Assembly: GCA_964604565.1 (NCBI GenBank)
Contig: CAZRZN010000222.1
Location: 1 to 7,238, forward strand
Source of the DNA: CAZRZN01 sp964604565
GTDB lineage: Bacteria; Pseudomonadota; Alphaproteobacteria; Rhodobacterales; Rhodobacteraceae
DNA length: 7,238 nucleotides
Direction: 5' to 3'
The stretch's first letter is position 1, and each line of letters opens with the position of its first letter. Positions 1 to 5,190 of this stretch are shown piece by piece. The translations under genes and the position numbers were made by a program. The notes beneath the pieces are model-generated. The model saw only the letters and a list, made by a program, of their open reading frames with translations. It searched no databases and was not told the DNA's origin.

Positions 1-209
1 TCGGCGATATCGTCGGCATCGCGCTTGCGCAGGGCAATGACCTTGCGCAGGACCTTCGTGTCGTAGCCACGGCCCTTTGCCTCGGCCATGACCTCCTTGA
101 TCTGCTCCGCGACTTCCTTCTTTTCTTCTTCCAAACGCTCGACGCGTTCGATGAACTGCTTGAGTTCGCCCGCGGCGACGCCGTAGCTGTCCGATGGGGT
201 GTCCTGCAT
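1..209 (-). CDS. gapR: GapR (DUF2312) nucleoid-associated protein, C-terminus cut by window edge
   Basis: The first 69 codons are present, starting MQDTPSDSYGVAAGELKQFI; the rest lies beyond the window. The charged helical stretch rich in E and K (about residues 15-45) followed by GRGYDTKVLRKVIALRKRD is the hallmark of the DUF2312/GapR family. GapR is known in Caulobacter as a small DNA-binding protein that recognises overtwisted, AT-rich DNA ahead of replication and transcription and is needed for normal chromosome replication. The start is set by AGAGG at 216-220, six bases upstream of ATG. It is divergent from the small membrane-protein gene at 362. Family assignment is by recognised sequence pattern; function in this organism is inferred. 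Confidence 0.93.
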   Translation of the reverse strand, partial: MQDTPSDSYGVAAGELKQFIERVERLEEEKKEVAEQIKEVMAEAKGRGYDTKVLRKVIALRKRDADDIA

Positions 210-239
210 GATCTGCCTCTCTTGCCTCTTGACCGCTCA

Positions 240-261
240 GGCCTTTGGTTACCCCAAGGCC
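240..261. promoter_or_regulatory. Dyad between gapR and the divergent membrane-protein gene
   Basis: GGCCTT (240-245) is the exact reverse complement of AAGGCC (256-261). After one mismatch, GG 247-248 pairs with CC 253-254, leaving a small loop. It sits 31 bases upstream of the gapR start and about 100 upstream of the gene at 362, where a shared operator or a 5'-UTR hairpin could lie. Its core TTGGTTACC recurs at 5221. No clear -35/-10 pair could be assigned nearby. Confidence 0.3.
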
Positions 262-361
262 CGCACCCCCATCAAGAGCGCATGGCACCAAGGCGCAGGG
301 CTTGCGCGGCGCTGCGCGGGGCGCTAGGCGCTGCACGCAGAAAAAGAGAAGGACCGGACCG

Positions 362-577
362 ATGGCAGCACTGATCTGGGCGGGCGCGATTGTGTCGCTG
401 GTGGGATTGGCCGGACTTATCTGGTGTATCGTGCGCGTATGGAGGGCCCGCCGCGCCAGTTTGTCGGATGAGGCCCTCCGCGACGTGGTCCGCAAGGTTG
501 TTCCACTGAACATGGGCGCGCTGATGCTCTCGGTCATGGGCCTGATGCTGGTCATCTTGGGCATCTTCCTCGCGTGA
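362..577 (+). CDS. Small two-helix inner-membrane protein, function unknown
   Basis: A 71-aa protein beginning MAALIWAGAIVSLVGLAGLI. The in-frame ORF is open upstream to an ATG at 245, but that extension is a low-quality Arg/Ala-rich stretch. AAGGA at 349-353, eight bases before ATG 362, supports the shorter start. Residues about 2-25 form one hydrophobic helix, followed by a basic loop (RVWRARRASLS) and an amphipathic segment (DEALRDVVRKVV). Residues about 50-70 form a second helix ending at the C-terminus. The basic loop suggests a hairpin topology with both ends outside, by the positive-inside rule. I do not recognise a named family. It is divergent from gapR, which does not by itself reveal a role. 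Confidence 0.8.
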   Translation: MAALIWAGAIVSLVGLAGLIWCIVRVWRARRASLSDEALRDVVRKVVPLNMGALMLSVMGLMLVILGIFLA

Positions 578-874
578 GCCTGCCTGCACCGCGCCGTCGG
601 GAGCACGTCGGCACGCGGACAACCGCGCGTCAACAAAGTCGAAATTCTTCGCGCAGGTTGACGAACGACTCAGGGGGATGCGGGAAACCCTAAGCGGCCC
701 GCGCAAAAGCCCCGTTCGCAGGGGTGCTTTGGGGACGTGACATCCGTGCCGGCAGGTTCCTATTCGCGCGCCCGCTTGTAAACCTTCCGGTCAGCGATGG
801 CAGGGTCAAGCCGCGATGCCGCTGTTCTTTTCCGACCCGAGGGTCCCCCGACGCCACAGCGTGTCACCACATGA
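578..874. other. Intergenic stretch between convergent genes, no gene seen
   Basis: About 297 bases lie between the stop of the membrane-protein gene (plus) and the stop of the 71-aa acidic protein (minus). Open frames across it give Arg/Pro/Cys-rich translations with no ribosome site or recognisable family, so they read as noise. No tRNA or other RNA fold is evident. Besides the hairpin at 706-730, GACC-CGAG-GGTC at 834-845 could make a short 4-bp tetraloop stem. Confidence 0.6.
706..730 (+). terminator. Candidate terminator hairpin
   Basis: AAAGC (706-710) pairs with GCTTT (726-730), and CCC (711-713) pairs with the GGGG run at 721-724, leaving one bulged T and a 7-base loop. The arm ends in TTT followed by GGGG, so there is no proper U tract. 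It lies 130 bases past the plus-strand stop at 577, between convergent genes. It may be a weak or factor-assisted terminator. Confidence 0.4.
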
Positions 875-1090
875 TCATACTGGGATGTTGTCGAATTCGT
901 CTTCGACCTCGGCATCGTGCGCTTGGTCCAGCAGGTCGCGTGCCCAAGCCGGAGCGTCTTTCCGCCCATGACCATACAACATGGCAACCACCTGTTCGAG
1001 ATTGTCGACCAAATCTGCCCGCTCTGCTCCTTCGGCATGCGCGATTTCGTGACGCAGCGACTCCATGCGTGCCTTCAGTTGTTCCGACAT
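875..1090 (-). CDS. 71-aa acidic helical protein, partner gene of the DksA-like protein
   Basis: The sequence starts MSEQLKARMESLRHEIAHAE and ends DEFDNIPV. The frame is open further upstream to 1138, but GGAGGAGG at 1098-1105, seven bases before ATG 1090, is a strong ribosome site and fixes this start. The protein is highly charged and probably all helical, with no Cys and no membrane segment. Residues about 1-40 look like a coiled-coil or helical hairpin. A HGRKDAPAWARDLLDQAHD segment and an acidic tail follow. The gene starts 29 bases after the stop of the DksA-like gene on the same strand, so the two are very likely cotranscribed. I do not recognise a named family. A stress-linked or partner role is only a guess from context. 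Confidence 0.82.
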   Translation of the reverse strand: MSEQLKARMESLRHEIAHAEGAERADLVDNLEQVVAMLYGHGRKDAPAWARDLLDQAHDAEVEDEFDNIPV

Positions 1091-1119
1091 TTGCCGACCT
1101 CCTCCAGATGATAAAAACT

Positions 1120-1440
1120 TTAATTTGCCGCAGCGCATCGCGGGCAGAACGGGGTTGCGGGCAGCACGTCCAGACGCTGTTCAGAAATTTCTTCGCCACA
1201 CCGGACACAGAACCCGTATTCGCCACGCGCCACTCGTTCCAGCGCAGCCCGGATCTGAGCGATCTCGGCCTGCCCCTTCTCGCCCAGGCGTTCCAGAACT
1301 TCTTCGCCCTCGCGTTCGACCGCCATCTCTTCCCAATCCTTGGAATGCGGTGATTCGAGCGCCTCCTCGATGCTGCGTAAGTCAACGCCCAGAGTGCGAA
1401 GCCGTTCCAACAGGGCGTGTTTTCGTGCGTGATGCGACAT
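1120..1440 (-). CDS. DksA/TraR-family zinc-finger transcription factor
   Basis: A 106-aa protein, shorter than the roughly 150 aa of E. coli DksA and nearer to the short DksA-like forms of alphaproteobacteria. The C-terminal zinc finger has four cysteines, C78, C81, C99 and C102, in FCVRC and FCPRC, the classic C4 pattern of the family. The N-terminal two thirds form a charged helical region. KDWEEMA carries D35-x-x-E38-x-A40, close to the DxxDxA tip motif that DksA inserts into the RNA polymerase secondary channel, with Glu in place of the second Asp. Family members bind RNA polymerase and tune promoters, often with ppGpp. GGAGG at 1450-1454, nine bases from ATG 1440, supports the start. An FNR-like box lies about 60 bases upstream. 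It is divergent from the sulfur operon. Whether it responds to ppGpp cannot be told from sequence. Confidence 0.93.
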   Translation of the reverse strand: MSHHARKHALLERLRTLGVDLRSIEEALESPHSKDWEEMAVEREGEEVLERLGEKGQAEIAQIRAALERVARGEYGFCVRCGEEISEQRLDVLPATPFCPRCAAAN

Positions 1441-1495
1441 TGTGCGATGCCTCCTTTACCCACATCAAACCTGTCAAACCGGCGCTTGCCCGGCC

Positions 1496-1509
1496 TTGAT
1501 GCAAGTCAA
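1496..1509. promoter_or_regulatory. FNR/CRP-family (FnrL/FixK-like) binding box
   Basis: TTGAT-GCAA-GTCAA matches the FNR consensus TTGAT-N4-ATCAA at nine of ten defined positions; read on the minus strand it is TTGAC-TTGC-ATCAA. It is centred at 1502.5, about 62 bases upstream of the DksA-like start and about 55 bases upstream of the predicted transcription start of the sulfur operon. Spacing would allow activation of the minus-strand gene, where a class II position predicts a start near 1461, or action on the plus-strand gene. No convincing -10 was found on the minus side. Confidence 0.55.
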
Positions 1510-1523
1510 TCCGGAGACTCTCC

Positions 1524-1551
1524 TTGAAACACATTCATTTTTGGTTATATG
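1524..1551 (+). promoter_or_regulatory. Sigma70-like promoter of the sulfur operon
   Basis: TTGAAA at 1524-1529 and TATATG at 1546-1551 are separated by 16 bases, in an AT-rich patch that stands out from the GC-rich surroundings. Transcription would begin near 1558, giving a leader of about 24 bases before ATG 1582. This makes the ATG at 1549, which lies within the -10, unusable from this promoter. Confidence 0.55.
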
Positions 1552-1553
1552 AA
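1534..1553. promoter_or_regulatory. Candidate repressor operator overlapping the promoter
   Basis: TTCAT (1534-1538) and ATGAA (1549-1553) form a perfect 5-bp inverted repeat with a 10-base AT-rich centre. It covers the spacer and -10 of the promoter, the usual place for a repressor. Operons of this content are controlled in other bacteria by ArsR-type persulfide sensors (BigR, SqrR). The reported SqrR pattern as I recall it, ATTC-N8-GAAT, is similar in its half-sites but not in spacing. No such regulator gene is in the window. Confidence 0.35.
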
Positions 1554-1581
1554 GATCACAGCGATTTGGAGGGATGCACCA

Positions 1582-2445
1582 ATGAAACCTGAAGTGACCG
1601 CCTTTTTCGACGACGCCACCAACACGATCTCTTATGTTGTGCGCGATCCCAATGGCACGAACTGTGCCGTGATCGACAGCGTTCTGGACTTTGACTACTC
1701 ATCCGGCCGCACCGATACGCGCTCGGCCGATACGATCATCGCCTTTGTCAAGGACAAGGGCTATTCGGTCGAATGGCTGCTTGAGACGCATGTGCATGCG
1801 GACCACCTGTCCGCCGCGCCATATATCCAGAAAGAACTGGGTGGCAAGATCGGGATCGGCGACCGCATCAAGGTCGTGCAGGACACCTTTGGCAAGGTCT
1901 TCAACGAGGGCACGGAGTTCCAGCGCGACGGCTCGCAATTCGACAAGCTGTTCGAGGAGGGCGACATCCTGCACATCGGACAGATGCGCGGCGACGTCCT
2001 GCACACGCCGGGACATACGCCCGCCTGTCTGACCTACGTCATTGGTGACGCGGCCTTTGTCGGCGACACGCTCTTCATGCCAGATTTCGGCACAGCCCGC
2101 TGCGATTTCCCGGGTGGCTCGTCGGAGACAATGTATGATTCCGTTCAAAAGATTCTCGCCCTTCCGGAAGCGACGCGGATCTTCGTAGGGCATGATTACA
2201 AGGCACCCGGCCGCGACGACTACGCCTGGGAAACAACCGTGGCGGAGCAAAAGGCCCGCAACGTCCATGTCGGCGACGGCAAGACCAAGGCGGAATTCGT
2301 CGAGATGCGCGATACGCGCGATGCGTCGCTTGCCATGCCCAAACTGATCATCCCCTCGCTTCAGGTGAACATGCGGGCCGGTCAGATGCCGCCGGCGGAC
2401 GACAAGGGCGACGTGTTCCTAAAGGTGCCGGTCAACAAGCTTTGA
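1582..2445 (+). CDS. MBL-fold persulfide dioxygenase-like hydrolase (ETHE1/Blh type)
   Basis: A 287-aa metallo-beta-lactamase-fold protein. The metal site is visible: H70-V-H72-A-D74-H75 (THVHADHL), H145 in HTPGHTP, D162 in GDTLF and H204 in FVGHDY. ETHE1-type enzymes use three of these equivalents (two His and one Asp) to hold one iron and oxidise glutathione persulfide to sulfite. The C-terminal QVNMRAGQMPP region is typical of the clade that lies next to DUF442 and YeeE genes. In Xylella and Agrobacterium the Blh protein fuses this domain to DUF442; here DUF442 is a separate gene at 3431. The frame is open from an ATG at 1549, but GGAGGG at 1568-1573, eight bases before ATG 1582, and the promoter -10 at 1546 favour the later start. 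It is the first gene of the operon and cytoplasmic (no signal peptide). Family confidence is high; the exact substrate is inferred. Confidence 0.92.
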   Translation: MKPEVTAFFDDATNTISYVVRDPNGTNCAVIDSVLDFDYSSGRTDTRSADTIIAFVKDKGYSVEWLLETHVHADHLSAAPYIQKELGGKIGIGDRIKVVQDTFGKVFNEGTEFQRDGSQFDKLFEEGDILHIGQMRGDVLHTPGHTPACLTYVIGDAAFVGDTLFMPDFGTARCDFPGGSSETMYDSVQKILALPEATRIFVGHDYKAPGRDDYAWETTVAEQKARNVHVGDGKTKAEFVEMRDTRDASLAMPKLIIPSLQVNMRAGQMPPADDKGDVFLKVPVNKL

Positions 2446-2458
2446 CCCCTCAGAGGAC

Positions 2459-2486
2459 CGCTGCGGGACGCTCCGGTTCCGCGGCG
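2459..2486 (+). repeat. GC-rich intra-operon hairpin
   Basis: Bases 2459-2469 pair with 2476-2486 in an 11-bp stem with two G-U pairs and a 6-base loop (2470-2475). It starts 14 bases after the stop of the MBL gene. There is no T run after it, so it is not a classical intrinsic terminator. It could be an mRNA-stability or processing element separating expression of the enzyme from the transporter genes, which follow after a 111-base gap. Confidence 0.4.
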
Positions 2487-2556
2487 ACCGTCAATTCACA
2501 ACAAGGATCGTCCCCAGTCAGCGGGACACTGGAAAACGCGAAAAGGAAACGCAAGG

Positions 2557-2982
2557 ATGCCAATCGATTGGATATGGGGCCTGATCGGCGGACTGCTGAT
2601 CGGCACGGGTGGCGCGGTCTACCTGCTGGGAAATGGCCGCATCATGGGGGCTTCTGGGATCATCGGCGGCCTTGTGGACGGGTCCGGCTGGTCGACGGCG
2701 CTGGAGCGTGTCGTCTTTCTGGTGGGGGTCGCACTGCTGCCCATGCTCTTGATGCCTTTCTACCGGGAGGTCAGCACCAATATCACCGACAATTACCCTG
2801 TGCTGCTCGCCGCCGGTCTGCTGGTCGGCATTGGCACGCGTATCGCAAACGGATGCACCTCCGGGCACGGGGTCTGCGGAATGTCACGGCTTTCGCTCCG
2901 CGGGATCGTGGCCACGCTGATCTACATCTTGGCCGGCGGGATCGGCGTCCTGCTCTTCCGTCATCTTCTGGGGGTCATCTGA
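2557..2982 (+). CDS. YeeE/YedE-family sulfur transporter subunit (PmpA-like)
   Basis: A 141-aa integral membrane protein with about four hydrophobic segments: residues 5-25, 50-68, 80-97 and 113-137. The signature NGCTSGHGVCGMSRLS (N98 onward) contains C100 and C107 and is the conserved core of one half of the YeeE/YedE family. Full-length YeeE/TsuA imports thiosulfate through conserved cysteines. Short paired forms such as PmpA/PmpB in Serratia are linked to sulfur compounds and their BigR-type regulators. AAGGA at 2543-2547 lies nine bases before the ATG. The next gene begins one base after its stop, so the two halves are surely coexpressed and probably form one transporter. The transported species (thiosulfate, persulfide or polysulfide) is not shown by the sequence. 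Confidence 0.92.
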   Translation: MPIDWIWGLIGGLLIGTGGAVYLLGNGRIMGASGIIGGLVDGSGWSTALERVVFLVGVALLPMLLMPFYREVSTNITDNYPVLLAAGLLVGIGTRIANGCTSGHGVCGMSRLSLRGIVATLIYILAGGIGVLLFRHLLGVI

Positions 2983-2983
2983 C

Positions 2984-3421
2984 ATGGCACGACTTCTCAT
3001 CGCTTTCATCGCAGGCGGTTTCTTTGGCGCGGGCCTGCTGATTTCGGGTATGACCGACACCACCAAGGTGCAGGGCTGGCTGGATGTGTTCGGCAACTGG
3101 GATCCGACGCTGGCATTTGTCATGGGCGGGGCCATGATCCCGATGGCGATAGCCTGGCTGGTCCGTCGAAGCCGCACGATGTCACTGACCGGCTTGGCGC
3201 TGCCACCGCCACCGTCAAGAGAAATCGACGGCAAGTTGATCGGCGGGTCCATTCTGTTCGGGATGGGCTGGGGTCTGGCCGGGCTGTGCCCCGGACCGTC
3301 CATCGCGGCCCTCAGCTACGGCGGTCCGGGGCTTTATGCCTTTGTCGCGGCCATGCTGGCCGGTATGCTGATCGCACCGACACTTCGGGCGCGGCTGGAC
3401 AGAACGGTTCCGGCGGAATAA
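2984..3421 (+). CDS. YeeE/YedE-family second half (DUF6691, PmpB-like)
   Basis: A 145-aa membrane protein with about four hydrophobic segments: residues 2-22, 43-61, 84-103 and 114-133. The signature GWGLAGLCPGPSIAALSYG, with C102, is the counterpart motif of the other half of the YeeE/YedE fold. The loop around residues 62-80 is basic and Pro-rich (RRSRTM, LPPPPSREID) and probably cytoplasmic. The ATG follows the stop of the preceding gene after a single base, implying translational coupling and 1:1 production. Together the two proteins reconstitute the internal duplication seen in single-chain YeeE transporters. Confidence 0.92.
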   Translation: MARLLIAFIAGGFFGAGLLISGMTDTTKVQGWLDVFGNWDPTLAFVMGGAMIPMAIAWLVRRSRTMSLTGLALPPPPSREIDGKLIGGSILFGMGWGLAGLCPGPSIAALSYGGPGLYAFVAAMLAGMLIAPTLRARLDRTVPAE

Positions 3422-3430
3422 ACCAAAGCC

Positions 3431-3856
3431 ATGGAACCGCGTATCATCACCCCCGTCTACCATGTGTCACCCCAGATAGATCCGTCGGATGCACCGGCGC
3501 TGAAATCGGCGGGTTACAAGCTGATCATCTGCAACCGACCCGACGCCGAGGTGCCACCATCGCATCAGGCGGAGGCGATGCGCGCCGCGATCGAGGCCGA
3601 GGGGATCCGCTTCAGCGCGCTTCCCCTCACACATCAGACGATGACGGCCGAAAACATCCTGAAACAGGACGAGTTGGTCGAAAGCGCCGAGGGTCCGGTG
3701 CTGGCCTATTGCGCTTCAGGCACAAGGTGCTCTGTGGTCTGGGCCCTTGGCCATGCCGAATCCTTGGGTGTCGACGCGGTCCTGGAGGCGACCGGAAAGG
3801 CCGGATACGATCTTTCTGGACTGCGACCGACGCTGGAAGCGCTGGCAAAGGCCTGA
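3431..3856 (+). CDS. DUF442/TIGR01244-family rhodanese-like sulfurtransferase
   Basis: A 141-aa cytoplasmic protein with the TIGR01244/DUF442 pattern: an early YHVSPQIDPSDAPALKSAGY, then IICNRPDAEVP, then an active-site loop C94-A-S-G-T-R99. This Cys-x4-Arg loop resembles that of rhodaneses and low-molecular phosphatases. An extra C100 follows directly, giving CASGTRC, and could form a disulfide or persulfide-relay partner. In Blh proteins this domain is fused to the MBL dioxygenase and supplies it with persulfide, so a transfer step to the enzyme encoded at 1582 is the likely job. The gene begins nine bases after the previous stop and has only a weak ribosome site, so it probably relies on coupling. 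It is the last gene of the operon, followed by two hairpins. Confidence 0.9.
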   Translation: MEPRIITPVYHVSPQIDPSDAPALKSAGYKLIICNRPDAEVPPSHQAEAMRAAIEAEGIRFSALPLTHQTMTAENILKQDELVESAEGPVLAYCASGTRCSVVWALGHAESLGVDAVLEATGKAGYDLSGLRPTLEALAKA

Positions 3857-3863
3857 AGCCTCG

Positions 3864-3884
3864 GCGCGCTCCCGGCTCGCGCGC
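3864..3884. terminator. Hairpin just after the sulfur operon
   Basis: GCGCGC (3864-3869) and GCGCGC (3879-3884) can pair around a 9-base loop, starting eight bases after the DUF442 stop. No T run follows, so this is a weak terminator candidate or an mRNA 3'-end stabiliser. Confidence 0.35.
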
Positions 3885-3917
3885 AACGCGGCTGATTTGA
3901 TCATATCGGCATCACTG

Positions 3918-3947
3918 CATGGCCTGGACCGACACGTTCAGGCCATG
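3918..3947. terminator. Bidirectional hairpin between convergent genes
   Basis: CATGGCCTG (3918-3926) is the perfect reverse complement of CAGGCCATG (3939-3947). Three more pairs (G-U, A-U, C-G) extend the stem inward to 12 bp with the 6-base loop CGACAC. It sits between the stops of the sulfur operon (3856) and the FliM-like gene (3966, minus). Neither side has a U tract, so termination may depend on Rho or be partial, but the position fits a shared terminator. Confidence 0.5.
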
Positions 3948-3965
3948 TCGCAACGCGTGCGTCGG

Positions 3966-5171
3966 CTATTGTTCATCGAAATCGAAATCAAGCGGCGCGG
4001 AGGCAAAATCCCCGTCCATGTCCATGGCTGGCAGGGCCTCCATCGGTTCGGCACCGTCCCCATCGCCATCCGGCGCGTCAAAGTCGAAGTCTGCCGCATC
4101 CGTCGCAAAATCCAGCGACGGAAGATCTGGCAGCTCTTCATCCATAGTGTCTTTCGCGATATCGACGAAGGCNNNNNNNNNNGCCGCGGCGGTCGGCACG
4201 GCGGCATTGCTGCCCGACCTGTTCTGCCCGAAATCGCCCATCTCATCCTCGGCCTGGGTCGTGTCCATGGCTTCGGATCCGGCGGGGGCGTCCATTCGTG
4301 GCAGGGCACCGACCGGACAGTTCAGCCGCACGGCACGCAGCCCGTTCATCTGACCAAGACGGCCACGCACCACCAGATGCCCGCGCCCCGCCCTCACCTC
4401 GACCTTGTCGAGCGCATCCGGCGGCAGAGGCAGCAGATCGCCGGGCTTGAGCGCGCCGACCTTGCTGAGCGGCAGCGTCAACCGGGCAAGCGACGCGTCA
4501 AGCCTCGCCGGCACTCGGCTGAGACGTTCCTCATGCGGGCCGGGTCCCTGCTCTGCCGCGTTGGCATCGCGCTTGGCCTTGCGCTCCGGCAGGAACACCG
4601 TGACCGCCCCGCGACGACGGCCCAGCGCCAGATCGACCTCCGCCCGGAAAGACCGATATGCGCTGGCATCAAGCAATAGGGCCGCACTGCGCGAATCCTC
4701 GATCATCGCCCCAAAGCGGAAACCGCAAAGCTGCGAATGCAGAGGGTGATCAAGCAATGTATCCGCCAGCCGGCTCAGCGCGCCGTCCAGCAGCGGCGCC
4801 ATCATCGCGGCATCCGTCTGCGTGAGGGTTCGCCCGTCATCCACCGGCATCTGGGTGACCTGCTGGATCGTCTGGACCTCGATCACGGCGGTCATCACCT
4901 GACGGTCCACCGCCGCGACACCAACGGCGCCATCCGGACCATCGAGCAAGAGCAGCAGGTCACGCGGCCCCAGCGCCTCCGTCACCTCGTCCTGGTCCAG
5001 CATTTCGACGGTAACGGCCTGTGTGACCAACGCGAGGTCCCAAAGAACATCGGCGGTGCGGGACAGAGCGCGCTTAAGCGCCTTCGACATGGACATGCCG
5101 CGCGCCTCGTAAGCTCGCTGAGCCGCCTGGGCCTTCTGACCCAAAACGTCATTGCGTGTGCCATCAGCCAT
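3966..5171 (-). CDS. FliM/FliN-family flagellar motor switch-like protein with acidic tail
   Basis: A 401-aa protein (four positions undefined at the N gap). The N-terminus MADGTRNDVLGQKAQAAQRA with MSKALKRAL matches the divergent FliM/FliN-type proteins of Rhodobacterales. Residues about 40-190 would be the middle domain. Residues about 219-284 (VPARLDASLARLTLPLSKVG ... VRGRLGQMNGLRAVRLN) form a SpoA (FliN C-terminal) domain, the part that builds the C-ring of the flagellar motor. The tail beyond about 300 is very rich in Asp/Glu, with DFDFD twice. The usual N-terminal CheY-binding motif of FliM (EIDALL-like) is not seen. The start at 5171 is chosen by family resemblance of the first 30 residues; its own ribosome site is weak, and a better GGAGGA serves an upstream ATG at 5190. 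It is on the same strand as the kinase gene but 135 bases away. A non-flagellar SpoA role cannot be excluded. Confidence 0.85.
   Translation of the reverse strand: MADGTRNDVLGQKAQAAQRAYEARGMSMSKALKRALSRTADVLWDLALVTQAVTVEMLDQDEVTEALGPRDLLLLLDGPDGAVGVAAVDRQVMTAVIEVQTIQQVTQMPVDDGRTLTQTDAAMMAPLLDGALSRLADTLLDHPLHSQLCGFRFGAMIEDSRSAALLLDASAYRSFRAEVDLALGRRRGAVTVFLPERKAKRDANAAEQGPGPHEERLSRVPARLDASLARLTLPLSKVGALKPGDLLPLPPDALDKVEVRAGRGHLVVRGRLGQMNGLRAVRLNCPVGALPRMDAPAGSEAMDTTQAEDEMGDFGQNRSGSNAAVPTAAXXXXAFVDIAKDTMDEELPDLPSLDFATDAADFDFDAPDGDGDGAEPMEALPAMDMDGDFASAPLDFDFDEQ
4173..4182. other. Run of ten N (assembly gap)
   Basis: Ten undefined bases lie inside the FliM-like gene, in an Ala-rich linker just before the acidic tail. 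With ten bases the reading frame stays open on both sides: three codons are fully unknown, and the fourth is GCN on the minus strand, which is Ala whatever the base. The true gap length is not known; repeat-like GC-rich coding sequence may have caused it. Confidence 0.95.
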
Positions 5172-5190
5172 GCAGATGCCTGCCCGTCAT
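5164..5190 (-). promoter_or_regulatory. Possible 8-codon leader ORF overlapping the FliM-like start
   Basis: GGAGGA (5196-5201 on the plus strand as TCCTCC) lies five bases before an ATG at 5190. That frame reads MTGRHLHG and stops at TGA 5166-5164, overlapping the ATG at 5171 of the FliM-like gene by a few bases. The stop is close enough to allow terminating ribosomes to restart at 5171, which lacks a strong site of its own. The alternative is a sequencing indel joining the two frames. Confidence 0.4.

Noticed and set aside
864..1463. Minus-strand 199-codon open frame
   Set aside because: It overlaps the DksA-like and 71-aa genes in another frame and has no family pattern; the CxxC zinc finger is in the other frame.
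724..1499. Plus-strand open frames of 209 and 144 codons
   Set aside because: They run antisense to the DksA-like and 71-aa genes, have Arg/Pro/Cys-rich translations and no ribosome site; the minus-strand genes have clear motifs and strong ribosome sites.
1549..1581. Earlier ATG for the MBL protein
   Set aside because: It lies within the predicted -10 element and lacks a ribosome site, whereas ATG 1582 has GGAGGG at the right distance.
1699..2268. Minus-strand 189-codon open frame inside the MBL gene
   Set aside because: It is antisense to the full set of MBL metal-binding motifs; long antisense frames are expected in high-GC coding DNA.
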